From assembly GCA_024698925.1 (NCBI GenBank), contig JAILQO010000092.1, positions 1-44,820 on the forward strand: a DNA stretch of 44,820 bases, written 5' to 3'. Every line of letters starts with the position of its first letter. The first letter of the stretch is position 1. Below the pieces are notes generated by a model that worked only from the letters and a program-made list of their open reading frames with translations, was not told the origin of the DNA and ran no database searches. Source of the stretch: Bacteroidaceae bacterium (GTDB taxonomy: Bacteria > Bacteroidota > Bacteroidia > Bacteroidales > Bacteroidaceae). Of the stretch, positions 25,353-35,543 are shown one piece after another. Both the position numbers and the translations under genes were made by a program.

Positions 25353-25586
25353 ATGGCAAAAATGAAAGGAGCGATTGTCGTCAATACCGAACGATGCAAA
25401 GGATGCAGTTTGTGTGTTGAAGCCTGTCCGCTCGATTTGATTAAGTTAGCTGACAAGAAAGTGAATCTTCGAGGCTATCGGTATGTAGAGCAAGTCAATC
25501 AAGATGCTTGCACGGGTTGCACTTCGTGTGCTATAGTCTGTCCCGACGGTTGTATTACCGTCTATCGTAAAAAGGTTGAAGTTTAA
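25353..25586 (+). CDS. 2-oxoacid:ferredoxin oxidoreductase, ferredoxin (delta) subunit
   Basis: A 77-residue protein with two complete 4Fe-4S motifs, CKGCSLCVEACP and CTGCTSCAIVCP, spaced as in 2[4Fe-4S] ferredoxin subunits of 2-oxoacid oxidoreductases. It would pass electrons from the thiamine diphosphate site to free ferredoxin. Followed after 35 bases by the alpha subunit. Confidence 0.9.
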   Translation: MAKMKGAIVVNTERCKGCSLCVEACPLDLIKLADKKVNLRGYRYVEQVNQDACTGCTSCAIVCPDGCITVYRKKVEV

Positions 25587-25621
25587 CGTCTAGCGTTTAA
25601 CGTTTTTAGGTTTTCAGAAAC

Positions 25622-26716
25622 ATGGAAGACAAAGAAATACTCCTTATGAAAGGTAACGAAGCCATCGCTCACGCTGCAATTCGTTGTGGCTGCGACGGCT
25701 ATTTCGGTTACCCCATTACTCCTCAGAGTGAGATTCTCGAGACGCTGGCCGTCGAGAAACCTTGGGAGACTACCGGCATGGTGGTCCTGCAAGCAGAGAG
25801 CGAAGTGGCCAGTATCAATATGATATATGGTGGCGGTGGTTGCGGTAAGCGCGTTATGACCTCCTCCTCAAGTCCTGGCGTTGCGCTGATGCAGGAAGGT
25901 ATTGCCTATATGGCCGGAGCTGAGATTCCAGGATTAATTGTCAACGTACAACGTGGCGGCCCAGGTCTTGGAACAATCCAGCCTTCACAGGGAGACTATT
26001 TCCAGGCAACCCGTGGCGGTGGTAACGGCGACTACTATGTTCTCGTGTTAGCCCCTTCTTCTGTTCAGGAAATGGCAGACTTCGTGGATCTTGCATTTGA
26101 ACTTTCTTTCAAATATAGAATTCCCGCCATGATCCTGTCTGACGGTGTCGTGGGACAAGTGATGGAGAAGGTCGTTCTGCCTCCCTTCAAGCCCCGTCGT
26201 ACGGAAGAAGAAATCCTACGTGAATGTCCGTGGGCTTCCACTGGACGCAAGGGTGGACGTCCCATCAATGTAATCACATCCTTGGAACTTCAGCCTGAGG
26301 CAATGGAGAAGCACAACCTCCATCTGCAGGAGAAATATAAGACCATTCGTGCCAACGAGGTGCGTTATGAAGAAACACAGACCGAAGATGCCGACTATCT
26401 GATTGTTGCTTTCGGTTCCGCTGCCCGCATCGCGCAAAAGGCTATCTCAGAGCTGCGTGCTATGGGTATTAAGGTTGGTCTGTTGCGTCCTATCACCTTG
26501 TGGCCTTTTCCCAGCCAGCGTATTCAAGAACTGTCTCAACGCATGAAAGGTATCCTCAGTTTCGAAATCAATGCTGGTCAGATGGTCGAGGATGTTCGTC
26601 TCGCTGTTGAGGGACGTTGTCCAGTTACCCACTACGGCAAGATGGGCGGTATTGTTCCTACCCCTGACGAACTGATTCAGGCACTCAAACAAGATTTTCA
26701 AATTGAAAATAAATAA
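25622..26716 (+). CDS. vorB: 2-oxoacid:ferredoxin oxidoreductase, alpha subunit (VorB/KorA type)
   Basis: A 364-residue subunit carrying the pyrimidine-binding and transketolase C-terminal-like domains. Recognisable parts are GYPITPQSEILE, VVLQAESEVASINMIYGG, VMTSSSSPGVALMQEGIAYMAGAE (quoted in part) and a C-terminal DYLIVAFGSAARIA. Bacteroidota homologues are commonly annotated as VorB (branched-chain 2-oxoacid) or KorA (2-oxoglutarate); sequence alone does not settle which substrate. The complex oxidatively decarboxylates a 2-oxoacid to its acyl-CoA with reduced ferredoxin. Confidence 0.88.
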   Translation: MEDKEILLMKGNEAIAHAAIRCGCDGYFGYPITPQSEILETLAVEKPWETTGMVVLQAESEVASINMIYGGGGCGKRVMTSSSSPGVALMQEGIAYMAGAEIPGLIVNVQRGGPGLGTIQPSQGDYFQATRGGGNGDYYVLVLAPSSVQEMADFVDLAFELSFKYRIPAMILSDGVVGQVMEKVVLPPFKPRRTEEEILRECPWASTGRKGGRPINVITSLELQPEAMEKHNLHLQEKYKTIRANEVRYEETQTEDADYLIVAFGSAARIAQKAISELRAMGIKVGLLRPITLWPFPSQRIQELSQRMKGILSFEINAGQMVEDVRLAVEGRCPVTHYGKMGGIVPTPDELIQALKQDFQIENK

Positions 26717-26729
26717 ATGACAGTTGACT

Positions 26730-26903
26730 ATGAAGAATAGAGAAGACGTACGTACCATCTTGAATACCGTATTCATGCTGTTGGCACTGATCGGTATCAT
26801 CACCTATTTTGCCTTTCCTGCACACCACCTGATTGGATTGGTAATTGTTGGTGTAGCTATGATTGTCAAGGTGGCCGAATTCTTTATTCGATTCATGTTC
26901 TGA
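26730..26903 (+). CDS. 57-residue membrane protein between alpha and beta subunits
   Basis: ATG 26730 to TGA 26903 encodes 57 residues: a short charged start (MKNREDVRTILN), a first hydrophobic helix (TVFMLLALIGIITYFAF), a short loop PAHH and a second hydrophobic helix (LIGLVIVGVAMIVKV), then FFIRFMF. It lies 13 bases after the alpha stop and 17 before the beta start, in the same direction, which makes chance unlikely. A two-helix hairpin here could tether the soluble oxidoreductase to the membrane or to an electron acceptor; that is inference. Confidence 0.7.
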   Translation: MKNREDVRTILNTVFMLLALIGIITYFAFPAHHLIGLVIVGVAMIVKVAEFFIRFMF

Positions 26904-26920
26904 ACAAAGGATTACACAAT

Positions 26921-27685
26921 ATGGAAAACATTATTTCACCAGAGAATATCGTTTATCAGAAGCCAACTCTTCTGAACGACAACCATATGCACTATTGTCC
27001 GGGTTGTTCACACGGCGTAGTGCACAAACTCATTGCCGAGGTTATCGAAGAAATGGGTGTTGAGGAAAAGGCCGTAGGCGTTTCGCCTGTAGGTTGTGCC
27101 GTCTTTGCCTATAAGTATATTGACATCGACTGGCAGGAAGCAGCTCACGGTCGTGCACCCGCCATCGCAACAGCTATCAAGCGTCTGTGGCCTGACCACC
27201 TTGTCTTCACCTATCAGGGTGATGGCGACTTGGCTTGCATCGGTACTGCTGAGACTATTCACGCCTTGAATCGTGGAGAAAATATTGCTATCATTTTTAT
27301 CAACAATGCGATTTATGGTATGACTGGCGGTCAGATGGCACCGACAACATTGATGGGTATGAAGACTGCTACTTGTCCTTATGGCCGTCAGGCTGACCTT
27401 CATGGATACCCCTTGAAGATTACAGAGTTGGCTGCACAACTGGAAGGAACTTGCTATGTAACACGCCAAAGTGTTCACAGCGTAGCTGCTATCCGCAAGG
27501 CAAAGCGTGCCATTCGTCAGGCATTCGAGAACAGCATCAATCGTCGTGGTTCCAGTCTCGTGGAAATCGTTTCCACTTGTTCCTCTGGTTGGAAGAAGAC
27601 GCCCATTGAAGCCAATAAATGGATGGAGGAACACATGTTCGACTTCTACCATATTGGAGATTTAAAGAACGAATGTTCAATGTAA
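26921..27685 (+). CDS. 2-oxoacid:ferredoxin oxidoreductase, beta subunit (TPP-binding)
   Basis: A 254-residue thiamine diphosphate-binding subunit. GDGD at residues 100-103 and NNAIYGMTGGQ at 128-138 form the metal and diphosphate-binding motif of KorB/VorA proteins. HYCPGCSHG near 24-32 is the conserved start. It pairs with the alpha subunit to form the active site. Length is normal for the family. Confidence 0.9.
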   Translation: MENIISPENIVYQKPTLLNDNHMHYCPGCSHGVVHKLIAEVIEEMGVEEKAVGVSPVGCAVFAYKYIDIDWQEAAHGRAPAIATAIKRLWPDHLVFTYQGDGDLACIGTAETIHALNRGENIAIIFINNAIYGMTGGQMAPTTLMGMKTATCPYGRQADLHGYPLKITELAAQLEGTCYVTRQSVHSVAAIRKAKRAIRQAFENSINRRGSSLVEIVSTCSSGWKKTPIEANKWMEEHMFDFYHIGDLKNECSM

Positions 27686-27700
27686 AAAGTAGTTTTGAAA

Positions 27701-28243
27701 ATGACTGAAGAAATCATCATATCCGGATTTGGTGGACAGGGCGTTCTGTCCATGGGAAAGATTTTGGCTTACAGCGCATTGATGGAAGGTAAGGAAGTGT
27801 CATGGATGCCTGCTTACGGTCCAGAACAACGTGGCGGCACCGCCAATGTGACTGTCATCGTTAGTGATGAGCGTATCTCATCGCCGATTGTCAGCAAGTA
27901 CGACACAGCCATCATCCTCAATCAGCCGTCACTTGAGAAGTTCGAGAAAACTGTAAAGCCTGGTGGCACGCTGATTTACGATGGCTACGGTATCAATGTA
28001 CCCCCTACTCGTACGGACATCAACATTTTTGAAATCAACGCGATGGACGCCGCTGCCGAGATGGGAAATCCAAAGGGATTCAACATGATTATTCTTGGCG
28101 GTCTTCTGAAGATTCGTCCAATCGTGCAGTTGGAGAATGTGCTGAAAGGATTACGCAAGACGCTACCCGTCCGTCATCATGATCTGATTCCTGCCAATGA
28201 GGCTGCCCTGCGCAAGGGTATGGAAATCATTGACAAGCGCTGA
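27701..28243 (+). CDS. 2-oxoacid:ferredoxin oxidoreductase, gamma subunit
   Basis: A 180-residue protein beginning MTEEIIISGFGGQGVLSMGK, the typical glycine-rich start of the gamma domain, with YGPEQRGGTANVTVIVS further on. The frame is open to a TTG at 27695, but ATG 27701 is the better start. It completes the delta, alpha, beta, gamma set and ends the operon; the porin gene starts about 30 bases later. Confidence 0.9.
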   Translation: MTEEIIISGFGGQGVLSMGKILAYSALMEGKEVSWMPAYGPEQRGGTANVTVIVSDERISSPIVSKYDTAIILNQPSLEKFEKTVKPGGTLIYDGYGINVPPTRTDINIFEINAMDAAAEMGNPKGFNMIILGGLLKIRPIVQLENVLKGLRKTLPVRHHDLIPANEAALRKGMEIIDKR

Positions 28244-28272
28244 TTCATTATTCATTTTTAAATTATTGTTGC

Positions 28273-30507
28273 TTGAAACGAATCTTGTCCTTCATCTTAT
28301 TGTTGTTATGTCTGCAAATTCCTTTGTGGGCACAGTTTGATGAAGGCAATTCGTTTGGCAACTCGGAGTTTGGCGATTCATACGATCCGAATAATCCGAA
28401 CGCTAACGGCACGCAACGTAGCACATGGGGACGCGATACATCCAAGGTGGATCATTACGTCCCCACAGAATTCTACCAATGGCGCATTGACGAGTTCGGC
28501 AACATCGAGCGTCACGAATTCAACGACACCTTGCCTCATTTGTTCCAGAACTTTAATGCCACTGATGGCTTGTGGGGGGAATATAATTATCTAGGTAATC
28601 TCGGCTCGCCACGTATGGCACGTAACTTCCTTGACAGAGAGCCTCTTGAAGACGAGTTATTTATTCAGCCATTTGATTACTATCACACCACGCCAGAGTC
28701 TATTCTTTTCACAAATACCAAGAGCCCTCTGACAAACCTGCAATACCACGAGTGTGGTAGTAAGCAGAATGGGCAGGACCGTGTTCGCGCCTATTTTGCT
28801 ACCAATATTAACAAACAAGCAGGCCTTGGCTTCAAGATCGATTACCTCTACGCTCGCGGATACTATAACAACCAGGCTAACTCTCAGTTCGGAGGAGCGC
28901 TTTTCGGTTATTATCTCAGCGATCACTACGATCTCCACGCGGTGGCGAACTGGGAACACATGAAGATGGGCGAAAATGGCGGTATCACAGATGATACTTA
29001 CATTACCAACCCCGAAAGTTTTCCACGTAGTTTCAGTAGTAGAGATATCCCAACGGTGCTTTCGCAGGTTTGGAATCGCAACGACCATCAAACCTTCCAT
29101 TTGAATCATCGTTATAATGTAGGTTTCTATCGCGAAATCGAAGTGCCGGATAGTTTAAAGCCCGTCATGCCGGCAGAGGATGAGTTATTGAAAGGTATTA
29201 AGAACGATTCGTTGCTTCAGGCTATCAAGGCCGACAGCACACGATTGTCTTTGACCCTTGACTCTTTGCGTTTACAATGGCAGCAATCACAAGTCGCACC
29301 CCAAGAGTTCGTTCCCGTCACCAGCTTTATCCACACCCTGAGCATTCATAACCTGGAGCATGAGAATTATAGCCGTGGGACCGTTGACCAAAGCTATTTT
29401 GGACATGCACCATATATTCGTAGCTCATATGGCAATTGGGGTGACGAGACAACAAATATGGCTGTCAAGAATACTTTTGGTGTCCAGTTACGTGAAGGAT
29501 TCAATAAATGGGCAAAAGCTGGAATCACGTTGTTTGCCAGTCATGAGTACGAGCGTATAAAACGGTTGACTGCCCAAACTACTGACACCGAAGATTTCTT
29601 CGAGACAGAAGTGGAAAACCATTTAACAGTAGGCGGCGAGATTCAAAAGACTGAAGGTTCACTTCTGCACTACAATGCGCGTGGTGAGTTTTGGGCTGCT
29701 GGACCCAAGATTGGAGATTTTTCGCTCGACGGAGATGGTGAGTTGAATTTCCGTTTAGGCAAAGATACCCTCCAATTAGCGGCGACGGCTTTCTTCAAGA
29801 ACCGTACGCCAAGCCATTACCTTGAGTCTTATCATAGTCAGACCGTTTGGTGGGATAATGAATTACATAATGAAACACGCACGCGCTTGGAAGGACGGCT
29901 AAGCTATGATCGTACCAATACCTCACTTCGTTTTGGTGTAGAGAATCTCACTGGTTATGCCTACTTGGCCACTAAACTGCGTCCGAATTACGGCGAAGAT
30001 GGAACAACAATTACTTCTTATGGCCGTGATGTACAAGTCCTTCAGCACGATGGTGGCATCCAAGTGATGAGTGCTTCCCTTGATCAGAATATTAAATGGG
30101 GCATTTTCCATTGGGATAATAGTATCACCTGGCAAAACTCGTCAAATGAGACCGTGCTACCCTTACCCGCCCTATCCGTCTATACGAACCCTTATATTCT
30201 CTTTAATATTGCCAAGGTGTTGCGTGTTGAATTGGGCGCAGATATGCGTTATTTCACAAGCTATTATGCACCTGATTACGCTCCGTTCATCAACAACTTT
30301 GCCGTTCAAGATGCCTCTCAGGCTCGCACCAAAATAGGTAACTATCCTATTATTAACGCCTATGCGAACTTAGCCATCAAACGAGTGCGTGCTTATGTCA
30401 ATGCTACTCATGTCAATGCAGGTGCGGGTAATGCATTCTGGGCACCCCACTACCCTATAGACCCGATGAGCATTCACTTCGGGCTTTCCTGGAATTTTTA
30501 CGATTAA
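28273..30507 (+). CDS. Putative outer membrane porin (Porin_10-like)
   Basis: A 744-residue exported protein with signal peptide KRILSFILLLLCLQIPLWAQ. The mature start is Asn/Gly/Asp-rich (FDEGNSFGNSEFGDSYDPNN), followed by the FYQWRIDEFGNIERHEFND segment that I associate with the Bacteroidota putative porin family. The remainder alternates polar and hydrophobic residues with many aromatic strand ends and finishes FGLSWNFYD, as expected for a beta barrel. The start is TTG 28273: no ATG or GTG in frame would keep the signal peptide. Substrate unknown. Confidence 0.8.
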   Translation: MKRILSFILLLLCLQIPLWAQFDEGNSFGNSEFGDSYDPNNPNANGTQRSTWGRDTSKVDHYVPTEFYQWRIDEFGNIERHEFNDTLPHLFQNFNATDGLWGEYNYLGNLGSPRMARNFLDREPLEDELFIQPFDYYHTTPESILFTNTKSPLTNLQYHECGSKQNGQDRVRAYFATNINKQAGLGFKIDYLYARGYYNNQANSQFGGALFGYYLSDHYDLHAVANWEHMKMGENGGITDDTYITNPESFPRSFSSRDIPTVLSQVWNRNDHQTFHLNHRYNVGFYREIEVPDSLKPVMPAEDELLKGIKNDSLLQAIKADSTRLSLTLDSLRLQWQQSQVAPQEFVPVTSFIHTLSIHNLEHENYSRGTVDQSYFGHAPYIRSSYGNWGDETTNMAVKNTFGVQLREGFNKWAKAGITLFASHEYERIKRLTAQTTDTEDFFETEVENHLTVGGEIQKTEGSLLHYNARGEFWAAGPKIGDFSLDGDGELNFRLGKDTLQLAATAFFKNRTPSHYLESYHSQTVWWDNELHNETRTRLEGRLSYDRTNTSLRFGVENLTGYAYLATKLRPNYGEDGTTITSYGRDVQVLQHDGGIQVMSASLDQNIKWGIFHWDNSITWQNSSNETVLPLPALSVYTNPYILFNIAKVLRVELGADMRYFTSYYAPDYAPFINNFAVQDASQARTKIGNYPIINAYANLAIKRVRAYVNATHVNAGAGNAFWAPHYPIDPMSIHFGLSWNFYD

Positions 30508-30529
30508 AGAGAATGGTTTAGGAAAGCTA

Positions 30530-31516
30530 TTATAGTTTTCCTAAAATTTTGTCCATCACCCAATTGACAGATGTCGCAGAAACGCTGTCCATCTGACAGA
30601 TGCGTTTTTCCTGAAGATGTTCAACGACTTGTTGTATGAGCGGTAGTTGGACATGTGGTGGATTCTGAATGACCAGTTCTTCACGTCCGGACTCCGTGAT
30701 AAGTTCTATTGGATCATAGGTGAATACTGAAAACAGTATTTGCCCTTGATCACCAATGATCTGTATGCGGTCTGTACGCGCTGAGTCGTGCGCACAAAAA
30801 CACCATGTGCCGCTTCCTGGCAAACCATCCGGGAATTGGAAAGAGGCGCTTACGGTATCCTCTGTCTCATACAATCCGGCACGATTGCTACAAAAACCAC
30901 TCACGCGGAGAATCGGGCCGAAAAGTTGCTGCAAGAGATCCAACTGATGTGGAGCAAGATCATAGAAATAGCCACCGCCTGCTATATCGCGCTGAACGCG
31001 CCAAGGCAGTTGCTTACGGTTGTAATCAAGATCGCGTGGAGGGACAGCAAAACGAATCTGCACACCAACGACCTTACCGATCGTGCCACCTTCAACAATC
31101 TCTTTCACCTTTTGGAAATAAGGAAGATAGCGACGGTAATATGCCACAAAACAAGGGACACCCGTTTCTCGTGAAACACGATTGACGCGCAGACATTCCT
31201 CATAGGTCGCAGCCAATGGCTTCTCAACATACACGGGTTTCCCACTTTTCATGGCCATGATGGCATAAGTGGCGTGAGAGGATGGAGGCGTCGCAATATA
31301 AACCGCATTTACTTCGGGATCATTGAGCAATTCTTGGGCATCCGTATAATACCTGGGAATATAATGTCGCTCTGCATAACTGCGGGCACGCTCCAAATTG
31401 CGGCTCATCACAGCAACAACAGAGGAGCCCGGCACTAAATTGAATGCCGGGCCACTCTTTTTTTCAGTGACTTCACCGCAACCGATGAATCCCCATTTGA
31501 TTGCTTTATCAGCCAC
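30530..31516 (-). CDS. Gfo/Idh/MocA-family NAD(P)-dependent oxidoreductase
   Basis: A 328-residue cytoplasmic dehydrogenase of sugars or related polyols. The N-terminal Rossmann fold has GFIGCGEV with glycines at 12 and 14 and AVYIATPPSSH. The EKP motif (98-100) is intact. The catalytic-domain segment GGGYFYDLAPHQLDLL carries the expected Asp/His. Substrate cannot be told from sequence. It is the last gene of a three-gene minus-strand group, 10 bases after the TPR protein. Confidence 0.87.
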   Translation of the reverse strand: MADKAIKWGFIGCGEVTEKKSGPAFNLVPGSSVVAVMSRNLERARSYAERHYIPRYYTDAQELLNDPEVNAVYIATPPSSHATYAIMAMKSGKPVYVEKPLAATYEECLRVNRVSRETGVPCFVAYYRRYLPYFQKVKEIVEGGTIGKVVGVQIRFAVPPRDLDYNRKQLPWRVQRDIAGGGYFYDLAPHQLDLLQQLFGPILRVSGFCSNRAGLYETEDTVSASFQFPDGLPGSGTWCFCAHDSARTDRIQIIGDQGQILFSVFTYDPIELITESGREELVIQNPPHVQLPLIQQVVEHLQEKRICQMDSVSATSVNWVMDKILGKL

Positions 31517-31526
31517 GTTGATCTGA

Positions 31527-32924
31527 TTATTTCTTACCTGCTTTCCAGAAGTCCTCTTCGGCCTTCAGCTCAGCCTGCTGACGGTCATATTCAGCTTTCT
31601 GACGTGCATATTCAGCATTGTGAGCCTCTACCGTCTGGATGCTGCTCTTCAAGCGCTGAGCCTGTAGTTCAAGTGTGATGTCAGCTGCTGCAGCCTTGTC
31701 ACAGTATGCTTTAGCCTCTGCGTAGTTCTTTTCTTTCGTTGCAATATTGGCGCGCTGCATGAAGCACTTACCTTCCAGCTCAGGATTGTATTCCATGGCT
31801 TTGTCCAAATAAGCGTAAGCGCTCTTGAAGTCGCCGGCTTTACGCATAGCGGCAGCCACACGAAGAGAAATATTGCCTTTCAGCTGGTCACTCTGGCAGA
31901 GGTTGATCGCATCGTTGTAATACTTCACGCTCTCTGCGGTCTTACCATCTTTGTAATAACGCTGCGCAGTACCGATAGCAGACTCGTAGGAAGGTTCGAT
32001 ATTGTAAGCATACTCGGCTGCTTTATAATACACAGGCGTATCATCGCAGTCGTTGGCAGCCATTAGTGTCAGAGCACTCTTGAGATATGCAAGGTTGTCC
32101 TTGTTAGCTTCGATCTTCGGCGTGAAGATCGCTATAATCTGGTCGCGATCAGCAGCCTTGGATTGTGCGAAGATAGCTTCGATATTATTCAGGGGCTGGT
32201 CATATTCGGCTACAATCTTCTGTGCTTTTGCAGGATCGGTCTCCTCTTTGGCCATCTGCAACATCTTCTCGCAAAGTTCTTTACTATCCAGATAGTCCTG
32301 CAAGAACTGCTCGCGGAAGCCATTGTTATCTGCCTGATATTTGGCATAACTGATTCTGAAGAAGATGTCAAGCATGTACCCCTTTACATCACGTCCGCCC
32401 TGTTCTTCGAGCAGCTTATTTGCTTTCTCGAAAAAGGCGTAAGCTTTGTCATAGGTGAAGCCTTGAGGGTCTGCCTGAGGTCCATAATTGGCATAACAAT
32501 AAGCCTGAGGATAGACGACGTCAGCCTCGGTGGATTGCAGGCGAGCATTCGTCGCAAAGCTGTTCAATCCTTTGAGATTCTTCAGGCGCAGGTCATAAAG
32601 TGCCATCAGTTCATCAAAGTACTGCTTTTTCTTGGCGGCGTCCGTCTCCTGTGCAATCAGGCTCTGGAGCATAAAGGAGCCATCCGTGTAAATACGCAGG
32701 TTTGCGAACGGAGTCTTCTCGATAACGGGTTTCCATGACTCGTAAGCTTCCGCGAAATTATTCTGCTTAATGGCAATATTGAACATGCTCAGGTTCTGAC
32801 GGGCGAAAATACTGTCCTGACCTGAACCGATACGATCTTCCCAAGTCGTTCCTTCGTATTGTGCCAAGGCGGGAGCGCTGACGGCTACAAGACCGATGGC
32901 AATGAATAAATTCTTCAGTTTCAT
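31527..32924 (-). CDS. Exported TPR protein
   Basis: A 465-residue protein with a signal peptide (KNLFIAIGLVAVSAPALAQ) and a long array of tetratricopeptide-like helices. The clearest repeats are in the C-terminal half: AAEYAYNIEPSYESAIGTAQ, YYNDAINLCQSDQ and AYAYLDKAMEYNPELEGKC. The very end is a charged helix rich in Glu, Lys and Gln. Probably a periplasmic or outer-membrane-associated scaffold. It lies 37 bases after the conserved hypothetical gene and likely shares its promoter. Confidence 0.85.
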   Translation of the reverse strand: MKLKNLFIAIGLVAVSAPALAQYEGTTWEDRIGSGQDSIFARQNLSMFNIAIKQNNFAEAYESWKPVIEKTPFANLRIYTDGSFMLQSLIAQETDAAKKKQYFDELMALYDLRLKNLKGLNSFATNARLQSTEADVVYPQAYCYANYGPQADPQGFTYDKAYAFFEKANKLLEEQGGRDVKGYMLDIFFRISYAKYQADNNGFREQFLQDYLDSKELCEKMLQMAKEETDPAKAQKIVAEYDQPLNNIEAIFAQSKAADRDQIIAIFTPKIEANKDNLAYLKSALTLMAANDCDDTPVYYKAAEYAYNIEPSYESAIGTAQRYYKDGKTAESVKYYNDAINLCQSDQLKGNISLRVAAAMRKAGDFKSAYAYLDKAMEYNPELEGKCFMQRANIATKEKNYAEAKAYCDKAAAADITLELQAQRLKSSIQTVEAHNAEYARQKAEYDRQQAELKAEEDFWKAGKK

Positions 32925-32961
32925 AGTTGATATTTCATGAATTTGTTAAACATCTTGATGC

Positions 32962-33546
32962 TTAGACACCCAGTTCCTCGTAGGGTTTAAGGCCAAGATA
33001 GACATATTTATAATTCTTGCCCTTGGCCGAGGGGAACTGACTACGTGGATCAACATCATCGCGTGAGCGTAGGTGCTCAACGATGCGGTTGTAGCAATCT
33101 AATGGGCTAATAGCCTTCACGAGTGCTTGGAAGGTGGTGTCCATGTAATCAAACTTTCCTGTATTGGAATTGATGACAACTCGTTTGAAGTTGAGTGTTC
33201 CATCATACCAACCCGGACATTCTTCATTGAGACGAATGGTGGTATAAGGTTCGCGACGACGGAATCCCTGAAATTCATCTTCGAATTGCTCTTCCCCACC
33301 TTTTCCGTTGGCTTTGAACTCCTCTAAGGTTGAAGCTTGGGTTTTGATTACAATGAAATACACTCTGGGACGTACCTTATATTTCTTGGGGAACGGCATC
33401 GAACCTTCCGTATACTCTCGGAAGTCTTCAACAAAGTCGGGTGTCATATTGAACCCGTCAATGTGGCTGATGAACTCAAGAGCCTCGTCAGCACTTGTCA
33501 CAACCACCTCATCATCAAAATAACGTAAATAAAGATTCATTCTCAC
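32962..33546 (-). CDS. Conserved hypothetical protein
   Basis: A 194-residue soluble protein I do not recognise by name. It has mixed alpha/beta character with FDDEVVVTSADEALEFIS near the start, a long basic and acidic middle (FQGFRRREPYTT), then ECPGWYDGTLNFKRVVINSN and LDCYNRIVEHLRSR. No signal peptide, membrane helix or catalytic motif is visible. Two starts six bases apart (33546 and 33540) are equally possible. It has its own promoter and heads the minus-strand group. Confidence 0.75.
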   Translation of the reverse strand: MRMNLYLRYFDDEVVVTSADEALEFISHIDGFNMTPDFVEDFREYTEGSMPFPKKYKVRPRVYFIVIKTQASTLEEFKANGKGGEEQFEDEFQGFRRREPYTTIRLNEECPGWYDGTLNFKRVVINSNTGKFDYMDTTFQALVKAISPLDCYNRIVEHLRSRDDVDPRSQFPSAKGKNYKYVYLGLKPYEELGV

Positions 33547-33568
33547 ATTGAATTGTTAGAAAACGCCG

Positions 33569-33599
33569 CAAAGTTACATTTTCTTCGTGACGTAACAAA
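33569..33599 (-). promoter_or_regulatory. Promoter of the 33.5-30.5 kb minus-strand operon
   Basis: On the minus strand TTTG (33599-33596), a 19-base spacer, then TAACTTTG (33576-33569); the ATG lies 23 bases further on. Confidence 0.75.
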
Positions 33600-33641
33600 G
33601 ATTTTGTGATAAAAAATATTTCAAAGTCATTACTCCGAGGT

Positions 33642-35300
<1,659 letters not shown>

Positions 35301-35356
35301 TTATCGAAATAGCCTCGTGTAAACGGTAAAAAGAAGAGCTTCGTAGTAGTATATAT

Positions 35357-35386
35357 ACAAAAAAGAAGGTTGTCTCACGACAACCT
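35357..35386 (-). terminator. Terminator hairpin of the short unit upstream of the ABC-F gene
   Basis: On the minus strand AGGTTGTC, loop GTGA, GACAACCT (perfect 8-pair stem), then TTCTTTTTTGT. Confidence 0.8.
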
Positions 35387-35424
35387 ACCTTTCATTAACC
35401 TTAAATCTAATACCATGAAAAACA
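35357..35424 (-). ncRNA. Candidate short transcript or leader upstream of the ABC-F gene
   Basis: A promoter (35459-35430) and a strong terminator (35386-35357) on the minus strand define a transcript of about 65-70 bases. It could be a small RNA, or an attenuator leader for the ABC-F gene 100 bases downstream. It contains the frame MVLDLRLMKGRLS (35416-35375), whose stop lies in the terminator loop. It also carries the reverse complement of the TCTAATACCATGAAAAACAC box. Confidence 0.45.
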
Positions 35425-35425
35425 C
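35406..35425 (+). repeat. Box shared with the HU-like gene leader
   Basis: TCTAATACCATGAAAAACAC here and TCTAATACCATGAAAACAC at 8504-8522 differ by one A. The plus-strand ATG opens only a 15-codon frame. Confidence 0.6.
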
Positions 35426-35429
35426 GATG

Positions 35430-35459
35430 CAAAGGTACGGGTATATCCCGTATATGCAA
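35430..35459 (-). promoter_or_regulatory. Promoter with a palindrome in its spacer
   Basis: Minus strand TTG (35459-35457), a 19-base spacer, TACCTTTG (35437-35430). The palindrome ACGGG-TATAT-CCCGT (35437-35451) fills most of the spacer and could be an operator. Confidence 0.55.
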
Positions 35460-35543
35460 TAGGCAGACACCTGTTTTTGCATGCGTGTTATATTTGTTTA
35501 ACTAAAAGTAGGTTCTAAAAGCTCAATCTGTTAACAGAATTAA

